A stretch of 64,000 bases of DNA from Oxalicibacterium flavum (GTDB lineage: Bacteria; Pseudomonadota; Gammaproteobacteria; Burkholderiales; Burkholderiaceae_D): contig NZ_BMCG01000001.1 of the NCBI RefSeq assembly GCF_014635065.1, positions 124,001 through 188,000 on the forward strand, written 5' to 3'. Of this stretch, positions 50,364-61,409 are shown piece by piece (position 1 is the stretch's first letter; the number at the start of each line of letters is the position of its first letter). Under the pieces are notes generated by a model. It was not told where the DNA came from. It was given only the letters and a program-made list of their open reading frames with translations, and did not search any database. Position numbers and translations under genes: made by a program.

Positions 50364-51308
50364 TCACGCTTCCTTCGCGCGCGTGCCCAGTCCCTTGGGC
50401 AGCGGGAACACCACGTTCTCTTCCACGCCTTCGAGCGGACGCACGCTCTTGGCGCCGCATTCCTTGAGGCGGTCGATCACCGCCTGCACCAGCACCTCGG
50501 GCGCCGAGGCACCGGCGGTCACGCCGATGCGCTGCTTACCTTCCAGCCATGCCGGATCGATCAGCGAGGCGTTGTCGACCATGTAGGCCGGCACCCCCTT
50601 CTTGCGTGCGACCTCGCGCAGGCGATTGGAGTTGGAGCTGTTGGGGCTGCCGACCACGATGACCACATCCACCTGCGGCGCCATGAACTTGACCGCTTCC
50701 TGGCGGTTGGTGGTGGCGTAGCAGATGTCGGCCTTCTTCGGCTCGGAGATGTTGGGGAATTTCGCCTTCAGCGCGGCGATCACGTCGGCCGTGTCGTCGA
50801 TCGACAGCGTGGTCTGCGTCACGTAGGACACCAGGTCGGGGTTGGCGACCTGCAGGCGCTCGACGTCCTCGACCGTCTCGACCAGGTGCATGCCATCCTC
50901 GGTCTGCCCCATCGTGCCCTCGACCTCGGGATGTCCCTCATGGCCGATCATGATGATCTCGCGGCCATCGCGCCGCATCTTTTCGACCTCGATATGTACC
51001 TTGGTCACCAGCGGACAGGTGGCATCGAAGATGCGCAGGCCGCGCATCTTCGCTTCTTCCTGCACCGCCTTGGACACGCCGTGCGCGGAGAACACGACGG
51101 TGTTGCCGGCCGGCACGTCGGCCAGTTCCTCAATGAAGATCGCGCCCTTGTTGCGCAGGTCCGAGACCACGTAGGCGTTGTGCACGATCTCGTGACGCAC
51201 GTAGATCGGCGCGCCGAACTCGACCAGCGCGCGCTCCACGATCTCGATCGCGCGGTCAACGCCGGCGCAGAAGCCGCGCGGCTGGGCCAGCAGAATTTCA
51301 CTATCCAT
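50364..51308 (-). CDS. ispH: 4-hydroxy-3-methylbut-2-enyl diphosphate reductase
   Basis: A 314-residue iron-sulfur enzyme, last step of the MEP isoprenoid pathway. The three cluster cysteines are in [27 protein letters not shown] and [13 protein letters not shown]. The substrate-binding FSAHGVSK and [11 protein letters not shown] are present. The start at 51308 matches the family N-terminus; an in-frame ATG at 51362, next to the fkpB stop, would add 18 residues. It is co-transcribed with fkpB, a common betaproteobacterial arrangement. Confidence 0.95.
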   Translation of the reverse strand: MDSEILLAQPRGFCAGVDRAIEIVERALVEFGAPIYVRHEIVHNAYVVSDLRNKGAIFIEELADVPAGNTVVFSAHGVSKAVQEEAKMRGLRIFDATCPLVTKVHIEVEKMRRDGREIIMIGHEGHPEVEGTMGQTEDGMHLVETVEDVERLQVANPDLVSYVTQTTLSIDDTADVIAALKAKFPNISEPKKADICYATTNRQEAVKFMAPQVDVVIVVGSPNSSNSNRLREVARKKGVPAYMVDNASLIDPAWLEGKQRIGVTAGASAPEVLVQAVIDRLKECGAKSVRPLEGVEENVVFPLPKGLGTRAKEA

Positions 51309-51366
51309 CAGTTTCCGTCCTTGTACGGCGCGCGTCGGCGCAGCCGGGTATTCCATGATCATGACC

Positions 51367-51822
51367 TTACAGTATGCCGATGATCTTCACTTCGAACTGC
51401 AGCGACTGTCCGGCCAGCGGATGATTGAAATCGAACAATGCACTGTCTTCGTCGATCTCGCGCAGCACGCCGGCAAACTGCCCGCCGCCGGGCGCGGCAA
51501 ATTCGACCAGATCGCCAATCGCGTAATTCTCGCCCTGATTCGAATTCCGATCCAGCGTGTCGCGCGACAGGCGCCGCAGCAGCTCCGGATTGCGCGCGCC
51601 GAACGCCTGCTCCGGTGCCAACGCAAACGTGCGGTGCGTGCCTTCGTCCAGTCCCAGCAGGCATGCCTCCAGGAACGGCGCCAGCTGGCCGGTTCCCAGT
51701 TGCAGCGTGGCAGGGTTGTCGTCAAAGGTGCTGACGATGTCCTCGCCCTGCTCCGACGCCAACCGGTAATGCAGCGTCAGATGGGCGGATTCGGTGACAA
51801 CGGGGTGTGGTAAATTCGACAT
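51367..51822 (-). CDS. fkpB: FKBP-type peptidyl-prolyl isomerase (SlpA/FkpB type)
   Basis: A 151-residue SlyD-like [44 protein letters not shown] and [20 protein letters not shown]. The inserted chaperone flap lies between these segments. There is no His-rich tail, as in FkpB. It catalyses prolyl isomerisation and acts as a chaperone in the cytoplasm. The ATG at 51822 follows GGAAAG. It is upstream of ispH and divergent from radC. Confidence 0.93.
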   Translation of the reverse strand: MSNLPHPVVTESAHLTLHYRLASEQGEDIVSTFDDNPATLQLGTGQLAPFLEACLLGLDEGTHRTFALAPEQAFGARNPELLRRLSRDTLDRNSNQGENYAIGDLVEFAAPGGGQFAGVLREIDEDSALFDFNHPLAGQSLQFEVKIIGIL

Positions 51823-51933
51823 TCGCTTTCCGGATGGCACGACAGGCCGTATTTTAAGCTACCTTGCCACCCCGGGCCTGCTGTGCATCGCGAAAGACAA
51901 CGGCAATAAAAAGAATCAGCCGAAGGGAGGAAG

Positions 51934-52608
51934 ATGGCAATCACCGACTGGCCCGAAGCGCAACGGCCACGCGAACGCCTGATCAGGCACGGCGCGGCCG
52001 CATTGTCGGACGCGGAACTGCTGGCTGTATTCCTGCGCGTGGGCGTGGCCGGCAAGAGCGCGGTCGATCTCGGACGCGACATGATGTCGCATTTCGGCTC
52101 GCTTCATGGCATGTTCTCCGCCTCGCTCGAGGAATTTTCCCGGATCAACGGCCTGGGATCGGCCAAATACGCGCAGTTGCAGGCGGTGCTGGAGCTCGCA
52201 CGCCGTGCCCTTTCGGAAGAAATGCAACAAGGCATCACCCTGAGTTCGCCGCAGACGGTCAGACAGTATCTGCAACTGCTGCTCGGCGGCCACGCGCATG
52301 AATCGTTCGCCGTCTTGTTTCTCGACGTGAAGAATCGGCTGATCGCCTGCGAGGAACTGTTTCGCGGCACGCTGACCTCGGCCAGCGTCTATCCGCGCGA
52401 AGTCGTGAAAGCCGCGCTCACGCGCAACGCGGCCAGCGTCATCCTCGCGCACAACCATCCCTCCGGCACCCCCGAACCCAGCGCCGCCGATCACGCCCTG
52501 ACGCAGGCGCTGAAGCAGGCGCTGGGCCTGATTGATGTACGCGTCCTCGATCATTTCGTGGTCGCCGGCTCGCGCGTGCATTCGTTTGCCGAACACGGTC
52601 ATTTATAA
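51934..52608 (+). CDS. radC: RadC-family JAB1/MPN protein
   Basis: A 224-residue protein. The N-terminal helix-hairpin-helix region has [20 protein letters not shown] and [20 protein letters not shown]. The C-terminal JAMM domain has [20 protein letters not shown] and zinc ligands in [17 protein letters not shown]. The historical link to DNA repair is doubtful; the biochemical role is unsettled. The start follows AAGGGAGG. The gene faces away from fkpB. Confidence 0.93.
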   Translation: MAITDWPEAQRPRERLIRHGAAALSDAELLAVFLRVGVAGKSAVDLGRDMMSHFGSLHGMFSASLEEFSRINGLGSAKYAQLQAVLELARRALSEEMQQGITLSSPQTVRQYLQLLLGGHAHESFAVLFLDVKNRLIACEELFRGTLTSASVYPREVVKAALTRNAASVILAHNHPSGTPEPSAADHALTQALKQALGLIDVRVLDHFVVAGSRVHSFAEHGHL

Positions 52609-52725
52609 GAGGAATGTCAGTGCCGCATGAGGCGGGGGATCGGCATATCCACCTTGTTACAGGACATCGGCCAAATTGTTAAATAAATTAAATACAACAA
52701 GACACAATTATTTTTCGCAAGTCAT

Positions 52726-52753
52726 TGAATAATCGTATTTTTTTGGATATACT
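52726..52753 (+). promoter_or_regulatory. Sigma-70 promoter of rpmB-rpmG
   Basis: TTGAAT (52726-52731), a 16-nt spacer and TATACT (52748-52753), within a very AT-rich stretch (52670-52760). A GAGGAG site precedes the start codon by 8 nt. Confidence 0.7.
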
Positions 52754-52791
52754 CTCGTTTTTCCAATTCTGGAATCTTTGAGGAGCGCAAC

Positions 52792-53028
52792 ATGGCACGT
52801 GTATGCCAAGTCACCGGGAAGGGGCCGATGGTCGGCAACAACGTTTCCCATGCAAACAACAAGACGAAACGTCGTTTCCTGCCCAACCTGCAGAACCGTC
52901 GCATCTTCGTTGAATCCGAAAATCGCTGGGTTTCCCTGCGTCTGTCCAACGCCGGCCTGCGCGTGATCGACAAGATCGGCATCGATGCCGTTCTGGCTGA
53001 CATGCGCGCTCGCGGCGAAAAAGTCTAA
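52792..53028 (+). CDS. rpmB: 50S ribosomal protein L28
   Basis: A 78-residue ribosomal protein: [40 protein letters not shown] and a C-terminal [16 protein letters not shown]. It is the zinc-free form, with one N-terminal Cys and no CxxC pairs. It is followed by rpmG after 24 nt in the standard order. Both are in the large ribosomal subunit. Confidence 0.98.
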   Translation: MARVCQVTGKGPMVGNNVSHANNKTKRRFLPNLQNRRIFVESENRWVSLRLSNAGLRVIDKIGIDAVLADMRARGEKV

Positions 53029-53052
53029 CTAGCAGAATAAAGAGGAACCATC

Positions 53053-53220
53053 ATGGCGAAATCTGGCCGCGACAAAATCAAGCTGGAGTCGACCGCAGGT
53101 ACGGGTCACTTCTACACCACCACCAAGAACAAGCGTACGACGCCGGAAAAAATGTCGATCATCAAGTTCGACCCTAAAGTCCGCAAGCACGTCGAGTACA
53201 AGGAAACCAAGATCAAGTAA
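53053..53220 (+). CDS. rpmG: 50S ribosomal protein L33
   Basis: A 55-residue protein beginning [20 protein letters not shown], with [20 protein letters not shown] and ending YKETKIK. It is the zinc-free (C-minus) L33. AGAGGAACC precedes the ATG. It is co-transcribed with rpmB and ends at a strong terminator. Confidence 0.97.
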   Translation: MAKSGRDKIKLESTAGTGHFYTTTKNKRTTPEKMSIIKFDPKVRKHVEYKETKIK

Positions 53221-53236
53221 TCGATCTGATTCTGCT

Positions 53237-53265
53237 AAAAAGCCGCTCAATCGAGCGGCTTTTTT
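53237..53265 (+). terminator. Intrinsic terminator of rpmB-rpmG
   Basis: AAGCCGCTC-AATC-GAGCGGCTT followed by TTTTT, 17 nt after the rpmG stop. Dispersed-repeat copy 2 begins at its T-run. Confidence 0.9.
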
Positions 53266-53345
53266 ATCGCCGGGCCGTCCCAAGATAAAAAGCGTCCCCT
53301 TGGGGGAGCAGGCAAGACCGCAGGACTTGACCGAAGGGTCTTGTT
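53259..53345 (-). repeat. Terminator-associated dispersed repeat, copy 2
   Basis: Inverted relative to 40217-40303 and about 85 nt long. It shares an unbroken core (TCGCCGGGCCGTCCCAAGAT here) and lies between convergent genes (rpmG and orn) next to a terminator, as does the other copy. Confidence 0.8.
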
Positions 53346-53438
53346 TATTTGCAGCGGAAAGAAAATTCCTCCCTCCAAAAGAAAATGCCGTCCCGACAGG
53401 ACGGCATGGGAAGACCGGCGCTGGCGCGCAGCCAAGCC

Positions 53439-54020
53439 TTATTCCTTGATGAAGTGCTCGCGGTAATAGCGCAGTTCCTCGATCGATTCGAGGATGTCGG
53501 CCAGCGCCGTGTGCTTCTGGTGCTTCTTGAAGCCGGCCGCCAGTTCGGGCTTCCAGCGCTTGCAGAGTTCCTTGAGCGTGGAGACATCGAGATTGCGGTA
53601 ATGAAAGAAGGCTTCGAGCCTGGGCATGCCGCGCGCCATGAAGCGGCGATCCTGGCAGATGGTGTTGCCGCACATCGGCGATTTGCCGGCCGGCACGTAC
53701 TTTTTCAGGAACGCGATCAGCGCCTCCTCGGCATCGGCCTCGGTCACGGTTGACGCCTTGACGCGCTCGATCAGGCCCGAACGGCCATGCGTGCCCTTGT
53801 TCCACGCATCCATCGCATCCAGCACTTCGTCGGGCTGATGGATCGCGAACACCGGGCCTTCGCCGATGATGTTGAGTTCGGAATCGGTGACGACCACGGC
53901 CACCTCGATGATGCGTTCCTTGTCGGGATCGAGGCCGGTCATTTCCATGTCCACCCACACCAGATTGAATTCGTTGGGGCGCAGCGGAGTGATGGATGCC
54001 GATTCGTTCGCTTGTGACAT
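53439..54020 (-). CDS. orn: Oligoribonuclease
   Basis: A 193-residue DEDDh 3'-5' exonuclease: [20 protein letters not shown] (first acidic pair), [33 protein letters not shown] and the His in [14 protein letters not shown]. Orn degrades di- and short oligoribonucleotides, including pGpG from c-di-GMP breakdown, so it completes the pathway of the HD-GYP protein. The ATG at 54020 gives the family N-terminus. It is divergent from the M48 peptidase gene. Confidence 0.96.
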   Translation of the reverse strand: MSQANESASITPLRPNEFNLVWVDMEMTGLDPDKERIIEVAVVVTDSELNIIGEGPVFAIHQPDEVLDAMDAWNKGTHGRSGLIERVKASTVTEADAEEALIAFLKKYVPAGKSPMCGNTICQDRRFMARGMPRLEAFFHYRNLDVSTLKELCKRWKPELAAGFKKHQKHTALADILESIEELRYYREHFIKE

Positions 54021-54104
54021 AATTGATTTCCGTAAGTCAGTATTTCGACCCATATCAGGGTCTGATCAGGTCGTTCCAAGCCGCCATTTTCTCACAGGAA
54101 AAGC

Positions 54105-55370
54105 ATGTCATCACTTGCGTTTACCGTTTTGTTCGTCGGCTTCCTCGTTCTCAGCATCGTGATCCGCTTCTGGCTCGCCTCGCGTCACGTGCGTCACATC
54201 CTTGCGCATCGCAACGCCGTACCTGCCCAGTTCGCCGGCCGCATTCCACTCGAGGCACACCGGCGCGCGGCCGATTACACGATCGCCAAGACCAAGTTCG
54301 CGCTGTTCGTGATCCTGCTCAACAGCGCGGTGCTGATCGGTTTCACGCTGATGGGCGGTCTGCAATGGCTGGCCTCGACCTCGCTCGACATCTTCGGCCC
54401 CGGTATACGCTATCAACTGGCGCTGGTGCTGGCCTTCGCGCTGATCTCGGGCCTGATCGAACTGCCGTTCGATTACTTCCGCCAGTTCCGGCTCGAAGCC
54501 GCCTTCGGCTTCAACCGTATGACGCCGGCGCTGTTCTTCGTCGATCTGGTCAAGAGCACCGTCATCTCGCTCGCGCTCGGCCTGGGCCTGGTGTGGATCA
54601 CGCTGCTGCTGATGGAACAGGCCGGCAACCTCTGGTGGCTCTATGCATGGTTCGTGTGGTGCGGCTTCCAGCTGCTGATGCTGGTGCTGGTGCCGCTGTT
54701 CATCGCGCCGCTGTTCAACAAGTTCGAACCGCTGCAGGACGAAAGCCTGAAGACGCGCATCGAGAACCTGATGAAGCGCACCGGCTTTTCCGCCAGCGGC
54801 CTGTTCGTGATGGATGGCTCGCGCCGCAGCGCGCATGGCAACGCCTATTTCTCCGGCTTCGGCGCGGCCAAGCGCATCGTCTTCTTCGACACCCTGCTCG
54901 AACGCCTCGCACCGCAGGAGATCGAAGCCGTGCTGGCGCACGAACTCGGCCACTTCAAGCTTAAGCACATCGTCAAGCGCATCGCCGTCATGTTCGCCGC
55001 CTCACTGGCCTTCCTGGCGCTGCTCGGCTACCTGAAGACGCAGACCTGGTTCTATACCGGCCTTGGCGTGGAGCCGATGATGGGCGCCAGCAACGACGCC
55101 ATGGCGCTGCTGCTGTTCGTACTGGTTCTGCCGGTGTTCTCCTTCCTGCTGTCGCCGCTGACCTCGCTCGGCTCGCGCAAGCATGAATTCGAGGCCGATG
55201 CCTTCGCCGCGAAGTACACCAATTCACAGGACCTTGTGTCGGCGCTGGTCAAACTCTACGAGGACAATGCCTCGACGCTGACACCCGATCCGCTGCATTC
55301 GGCCTTCTACGATTCGCACCCGCCGGCCAGCGTGCGCATCAACCGCCTGCTGTCGGGCGGAGCCGCATGA
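54105..55370 (+). CDS. M48-family (CAAX/Ste24-like) membrane metallopeptidase
   Basis: A 421-residue protein with at least six membrane helices. The zinc site is VLAHELGHFKLKH, with the third ligand in SRKHEFEADAFAAKYTNSQD. The N-terminal segment has RIPLEAHRRAADYTIAKTKF, and the C-terminal DPLHSAFYDSHPPASVRINR is typical of Ste24-like M48A enzymes. It probably acts in membrane-protein quality control. The stop overlaps the next gene start by 4 nt. Confidence 0.94.
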   Translation: MSSLAFTVLFVGFLVLSIVIRFWLASRHVRHILAHRNAVPAQFAGRIPLEAHRRAADYTIAKTKFALFVILLNSAVLIGFTLMGGLQWLASTSLDIFGPGIRYQLALVLAFALISGLIELPFDYFRQFRLEAAFGFNRMTPALFFVDLVKSTVISLALGLGLVWITLLLMEQAGNLWWLYAWFVWCGFQLLMLVLVPLFIAPLFNKFEPLQDESLKTRIENLMKRTGFSASGLFVMDGSRRSAHGNAYFSGFGAAKRIVFFDTLLERLAPQEIEAVLAHELGHFKLKHIVKRIAVMFAASLAFLALLGYLKTQTWFYTGLGVEPMMGASNDAMALLLFVLVLPVFSFLLSPLTSLGSRKHEFEADAFAAKYTNSQDLVSALVKLYEDNASTLTPDPLHSAFYDSHPPASVRINRLLSGGAA

Positions 55371-55714
55371 CCACTGCGGACGAACTGCGCGCGCGGCACT
55401 GCACGCCGCAGACGCAGGCGCTGCCGGAAGCACGCGTCGCCGCGCTGCTGGCGCTGCTCGACGGCTGGCAGCGCGAGGGCAAGGCCATCGTCCGCACCTT
55501 TTCCTTTCCCTACTACGCCGCCACGCTGGGCTTCGTCAATCGCATCGCACCCATGATCCACGAGCAGGACCACCATCCCGAACTGACCGTCACCTACAAC
55601 CGCTGCACGGTGCGTTACTGGACGCACTCGGTTGACGGTGGTCAGGGCGGCCTGTCGGAAAACGATTTCATCTGCGCCGCCCGCATCGATGCGCTGTACC
55701 GCGAAGCACTCTGA
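55367..55714 (+). CDS. 4a-hydroxytetrahydrobiopterin dehydratase (PCD/DCoH)
   Basis: A 115-residue pterin-4a-carbinolamine dehydratase: RTFSFPYYAATLGFVNRIAP, HEQDHHPELTVTYNRCTVRY and WTHSVDGGQGGLSENDFICA hold the His-His-Trp catalytic pattern (EQDHHPE). It recycles the pterin cofactor of phenylalanine hydroxylase; a stand-alone role in molybdopterin metabolism is also proposed for the family. It overlaps the peptidase gene and precedes rsgA by 3 nt. Confidence 0.92.
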   Translation: MTTADELRARHCTPQTQALPEARVAALLALLDGWQREGKAIVRTFSFPYYAATLGFVNRIAPMIHEQDHHPELTVTYNRCTVRYWTHSVDGGQGGLSENDFICAARIDALYREAL

Positions 55715-55717
55715 ACC

Positions 55718-56605
55718 ATGAGCATGCAGGGAACCGTCATCGCGGCGCACGGCCGCCATTACCTGGTGCAGGTCGGCGCCGAAAAATTGCAGTGTGTCAC
55801 GCGTGGCAAGAAGAGCGATGTCGCGGTCGGCGACCTGGTTGACCTGAAGCGCACCTCCGCCAATCAGGGAGTCATCGAGTCCATCGCGGAGCGGCGCACC
55901 CTGCTCTACCGCTCCGACCAGTACCGCTCCAAACTGCTGGCGGCCAACGTCGATCAGCTCTTCATCGTGGTGGCGACCGAACCCGGCTTTTCCGACGACC
56001 TGGTGTCGCGCGCGCTGGTGGCGGGCGAGGCCGCCGGCGTCGAGGTGCACCTGATCCTGAACAAGATCGACGTCGTCGCTTCGCTGGAAAAGACGCGCTC
56101 GCGCGTGGCCCTGTATGCAAACCTGGGCTACCCGGTACATGAAGTATCGGCGCAGGAACAACCGGAACAGACGCGCGCCGCCTTGCTGCCGCTGCTGCAG
56201 GGAAAATCAACGATCCTGATCGGCCAGTCCGGCATGGGCAAGTCGTCCATCATCAACCTGATCGTGCCGCACGCCGATATCGCGGTGCGCGAGATCTCGG
56301 CCGCGCTCGATACCGGCAAGCACACCACGACCTTCACGCGCCTGTACGCGATCGACGACCACACGTCGATCATCGATTCGCCGGGCTTCCAGGAATTCGG
56401 CCTTTACCATCTGACCGAAGGCATGCTGGAACGCGCCTTTCCGGAATTCCGCCCGCGCCTGGGCGGCTGCAAGTTCTACAACTGCCACCACGTCAGCGAA
56501 CCCGATTGCGCGATCCGCCAGGGCGTGCAGGCCGGCGACATCCATCCGCAGCGCCATGCGCTGTACCTGCAGCTGTTGCACGAATCGTCACAGAAACTCT
56601 ATTGA
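55718..56605 (+). CDS. rsgA: Small ribosomal subunit biogenesis GTPase
   Basis: A 295-residue circularly permuted GTPase. An N-terminal OB fold (1-70) is followed by G4 (LILNKIDVV), then G1 ([15 protein letters not shown]) and G3 ([11 protein letters not shown]). The C-terminal zinc knuckle is [20 protein letters not shown]. It releases maturation factors from the 30S subunit. It is third of a three-gene operon with the peptidase and PCD genes. Confidence 0.95.
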   Translation: MSMQGTVIAAHGRHYLVQVGAEKLQCVTRGKKSDVAVGDLVDLKRTSANQGVIESIAERRTLLYRSDQYRSKLLAANVDQLFIVVATEPGFSDDLVSRALVAGEAAGVEVHLILNKIDVVASLEKTRSRVALYANLGYPVHEVSAQEQPEQTRAALLPLLQGKSTILIGQSGMGKSSIINLIVPHADIAVREISAALDTGKHTTTFTRLYAIDDHTSIIDSPGFQEFGLYHLTEGMLERAFPEFRPRLGGCKFYNCHHVSEPDCAIRQGVQAGDIHPQRHALYLQLLHESSQKLY

Positions 56606-56687
56606 CGCCGGGCTCCGCAAACCGGCCCGGCGGTGCGAAAAGTCCGCCTGCTGTCCGGTTTCGGGTGGCTTTCGATGCAAAATCCCT

Positions 56688-59059
<2,372 letters not shown>

Positions 59060-59079
59060 CCAACCATTCCGGGATACCC

Positions 59080-59394
59080 ATGAGCACCCAATTCGACAAC
59101 GTTTCGGCCATCAAGAAAGCCAACATCTACTTCGACGGCAAGTGCGTCTCGCACAGCATCGTGTTCGCCGACGGCAGCAAGAAGACGCTCGGCGTGATCT
59201 TTCCATCCACGCTGAAGTTCAACACCGGCGCCGCCGAGATCATGGAACTCAACGCCGGCAAGTGCCGCATCCGCCTCGACGGCGAAAGCGACTGGAAAAC
59301 CTACGAAGGCGGCCAGCAGTTCAACGTGCCGGCCAACTCGAGCTTCGACATCGAAACCATCGAGACGCTGGACTACGTCTGCCACTTCGTTTGA
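59080..59394 (+). CDS. ppnP: Pyrimidine/purine nucleoside phosphorylase (DUF1255)
   Basis: A 104-residue cupin-like protein: [40 protein letters not shown] and [20 protein letters not shown]. PpnP phosphorolyses several nucleosides to base and ribose-1-phosphate. It follows argG by 20 nt and ends at a strong terminator, so it is the last gene of the argFG unit. Confidence 0.93.
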   Translation: MSTQFDNVSAIKKANIYFDGKCVSHSIVFADGSKKTLGVIFPSTLKFNTGAAEIMELNAGKCRIRLDGESDWKTYEGGQQFNVPANSSFDIETIETLDYVCHFV

Positions 59395-59417
59395 TCGGTT
59401 TCCGTCCGGTTCCTCAC

Positions 59418-59445
59418 AAAGCCCGGCCCCGTGCCGGGCTTTTTG
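59418..59445 (+). terminator. Intrinsic terminator after ppnP
   Basis: AAGCCCGGC-CCCGT-GCCGGGCTT with TTT, 25 nt after the ppnP stop. Confidence 0.88.
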
Positions 59446-59476
59446 CATGGACGCGCGTCTGCGCGCGGGCGGCGGA

Positions 59477-59485
59477 TGCTATACT
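59477..59485 (+). promoter_or_regulatory. Extended -10 promoter of the trpS leader
   Basis: TGC-TATACT is an extended -10 element (TGnTATAnT). The start point is expected at 59491-59493, coinciding with the leader-peptide ATG. There is no good -35, as is typical for extended -10 promoters. Confidence 0.6.
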
Positions 59486-59492
59486 GCGCGCC

Positions 59493-59543
59493 ATGCAAAG
59501 CGGAATCCCCTTCACTGCCGATCGTCATTGGTGGCGCGCCTGA
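59493..59543 (+). CDS. Trp leader peptide of trpS (possibly leaderless)
   Basis: A 16-codon [19 protein letters not shown], with tandem Trp codons at positions 13-14 and a TGA stop. It lies between an extended -10 promoter and a terminator 51 nt beyond its stop. Tandem Trp codons just before a hairpin are the hallmark of trp attenuation. The ATG is only 8 nt after the -10, so the transcript probably starts at or next to the ATG, without a ribosome site. Its only likely function is to sense Trp-tRNA availability. Confidence 0.75.
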   Translation: MQSGIPFTADRHWWRA

Positions 59544-59621
59544 AGCGCGCGGCCCGTTTTTGACACCAGTTTCACACCAGTTCCAAAACGTGATGCCGCC
59601 ACTCCTGGCGGCATTGTTTTT
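59534..59621 (+). terminator. trpS attenuator: competing hairpins and terminator
   Basis: Segment 1:2 is GCGCGC (59534-59539)/GCGCGC (59545-59550), spanning the leader stop. Segment 3:4 is the terminator TGCCGCC (59594-59600)/GGCGGCA (59607-59613) plus a T-run to 59621. Segment 2:3 can pair GCGGC (59549-59553) with GCCGC (59595-59599), excluding the terminator. Ribosome stalling at the Trp codons would free segment 2 and favour read-through into trpS. Confidence 0.72.
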
Positions 59622-59667
59622 GGATAGCGGACAGGACGGGCGGCGTTCCGAACCACACGGAGTAACC

Positions 59668-60702
59668 ATGTCCCTGAATGCTTCATCGTCGAACCCAACG
59701 TCTCCTCCCATCGTCCTGACCGGCGACCGCCCGACCGGCCCGCTGCATCTGGGCCACTACATCGGCTCACTGAAGGCGCGCGTCGAACTGCAGAACACCG
59801 CGCGGCAGTTCATCCTGCTGGCCGACACCCAGGCCATGACCGACAACGTCGGCCGCCACCAGCGCGTGACCGAGAACGTGATGGAAGTCGCGCTCGACTA
59901 TCTGGCCGTCGGCATCGACCCCGAGAAATCCACCATCTTCATCCAGTCGCAGATCCGCGAACTGTACGAACTGTCGATGGTGCTACTGAACCTGGTCACG
60001 GTATCGCGCCTCGAGCGCAACCCCACCATCAAGGAAGAAATCCGCCTGCGCGGCTTCGAGCGCGACATCCCGGCCGGCTTCCTGACCTATCCGGTCAGCC
60101 AGGCCGCCGACATCACCGCCTTCAAGGCGACGCTGGTGCCGGTCGGTCACGACCAATTGCCGATGATCGAGCAGACCAACGAACTGGTGCGCCGCTTCAA
60201 CAACGTGGTCGGCCAGGACATCCTGGTCGAATGCAAGGAAATGCTGTCGGCCACCAGCCGCCTGCCCGGCATCGACGGCAAGGCCAAGATGAGCAAATCG
60301 CTCGGCAACTCGATCCAGCTCGGCGCCACGCCGGCCGAGATCAAGAAGGCCGTCAATGCCATGTACACCGACCCCAACCACCTGCGTGTCGAGGACCCGG
60401 GCCAGGTCGAGGGCAACGTGGTGTTCACCTTCCTCGATGCCTTCGATCCGAACAAGGAAGAAGTCGAGGAACTCAAGGCGCATTACCGCCGTGGCGGCCT
60501 TGGCGACAGCGTGGTCAAGCGCCGTCTCGAAGCGCAGTTGCAGGCCATGATCGAACCGATCCGCACGCGCCGCGAAGAGTTCGCAAAGGACAAGGGCGAA
60601 GTGCTGGCCATGCTCAAGCGCGGCACCGAACGCGCGCGCGCGGTTGCCGCGCAAACCCTGTCCGAGGTCAATGCGGCAATGGGACTCAACTACTTCGATT
60701 GA
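59668..60702 (+). CDS. trpS: Tryptophanyl-tRNA synthetase
   Basis: A 344-residue class I synthetase. The HIGH-type motif is [20 protein letters not shown] and the KMSKS motif is [12 protein letters not shown]. Further family segments are [20 protein letters not shown] and FPVSQAADI-like [20 protein letters not shown]. It charges tRNA-Trp. The ATG at 59668 follows CGGAGTAACC. Expression is probably set by the upstream Trp attenuator: low Trp-tRNA raises synthetase. It is convergent with the DUF1294 gene through a bidirectional terminator. Confidence 0.96.
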   Translation: MSLNASSSNPTSPPIVLTGDRPTGPLHLGHYIGSLKARVELQNTARQFILLADTQAMTDNVGRHQRVTENVMEVALDYLAVGIDPEKSTIFIQSQIRELYELSMVLLNLVTVSRLERNPTIKEEIRLRGFERDIPAGFLTYPVSQAADITAFKATLVPVGHDQLPMIEQTNELVRRFNNVVGQDILVECKEMLSATSRLPGIDGKAKMSKSLGNSIQLGATPAEIKKAVNAMYTDPNHLRVEDPGQVEGNVVFTFLDAFDPNKEEVEELKAHYRRGGLGDSVVKRRLEAQLQAMIEPIRTRREEFAKDKGEVLAMLKRGTERARAVAAQTLSEVNAAMGLNYFD

Positions 60703-60725
60703 GTGCTGGCGGATCGAACGCAGGA

Positions 60726-60758
60726 GAAAAACGGCGGGTGATATTCACCCGCCGTTTT
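60726..60758. terminator. Bidirectional intrinsic terminator
   Basis: AAAAACGGCGGGTG-ATATT-CACCCGCCGTTTTT: a perfect stem with A- and T-runs on the two sides, between convergent trpS and the DUF1294 gene. Confidence 0.92.
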
Positions 60759-60783
60759 TCATTGGCCAACCGCTCGAATGCGT

Positions 60784-61407
60784 TCAACCTGCCGCGAACA
60801 GCGCGGCACGCACCGATGCGCCGTAGGAAGAGAACAGCCAGATCACGGCCGTCAGGTGCAGCAGCACGGTCACGCGATAGGCGATCTGGAACGACTGCTT
60901 GCCAGTCTTGTGGCGCAGGCGTTTTTGCGCCAGCAGACCGCCCGGCCAGCCGCCGAGCAGATCGATGAAATGCAGGCGCGCTTCCGGCGTGCGCCATCCA
61001 TCGTTGCGCGCGGCGCGCTTGTCGAGCGCATAGGCGACGTAGCTCAGCGCATTCATCGCCGCCATGTATCCCAGCACGGTCCACGGCAGGCTGCCCATGA
61101 CGACCGCCACCGTCAGCAAGGTGATGTAGAGCGAGGCGAGCCAGGCCCACAGCGAGCCGCTGCGTCCGGCCGCCAGCGACATGCGCGCCGCGCCGCCTAC
61201 GCTGGCCGCATACTGGACATCGAGCGCGCATTCGCGGCCGTTCTGCATGCCGAGACGATAGGTGACGGCATCGCCCTCGACCGGACGACGACCACGCCTG
61301 GCAAAGTTGCGGACGTGCACGAACACCCGCCGGCCGTCGCCGTTCTGCGTGACGAAGCCGTAGCCCTGCTCGTCGCGCCACTCGGTGATCGTTCCCTGGA
61401 AGCGCAT
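60784..61407 (-). CDS. Cold-shock domain fused to DUF1294 membrane domain
   Basis: A 207-residue protein. The N-terminal cold-shock-like OB fold (1-68) has GTITEWRDEQGYGFVTQNGD and RRVFVHVRNFARRGRRP. The C-terminal DUF1294 region (85-205) has several membrane helices and YVAYALDKRAARNDGWRTPE, LHFIDLLGGWPGGLLAQKRL. The fusion is a known proteobacterial architecture of unknown function; it puts a nucleic-acid-binding domain at the membrane. The ATG at 61407 sits 2 nt after the murB stop, so the two are coupled. Confidence 0.9.
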   Translation of the reverse strand: MRFQGTITEWRDEQGYGFVTQNGDGRRVFVHVRNFARRGRRPVEGDAVTYRLGMQNGRECALDVQYAASVGGAARMSLAAGRSGSLWAWLASLYITLLTVAVVMGSLPWTVLGYMAAMNALSYVAYALDKRAARNDGWRTPEARLHFIDLLGGWPGGLLAQKRLRHKTGKQSFQIAYRVTVLLHLTAVIWLFSSYGASVRAALFAAG

Positions 61408-61409
61408 GG

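Noticed and set aside
53029-53439. A protein-like conserved segment in shadow frames (SWDGPAIKKP) at both 40.2 and 53.3 kb
   Set aside because: The similarity comes from the dispersed DNA repeat, not a coding sequence; the frames run antisense or through terminators.
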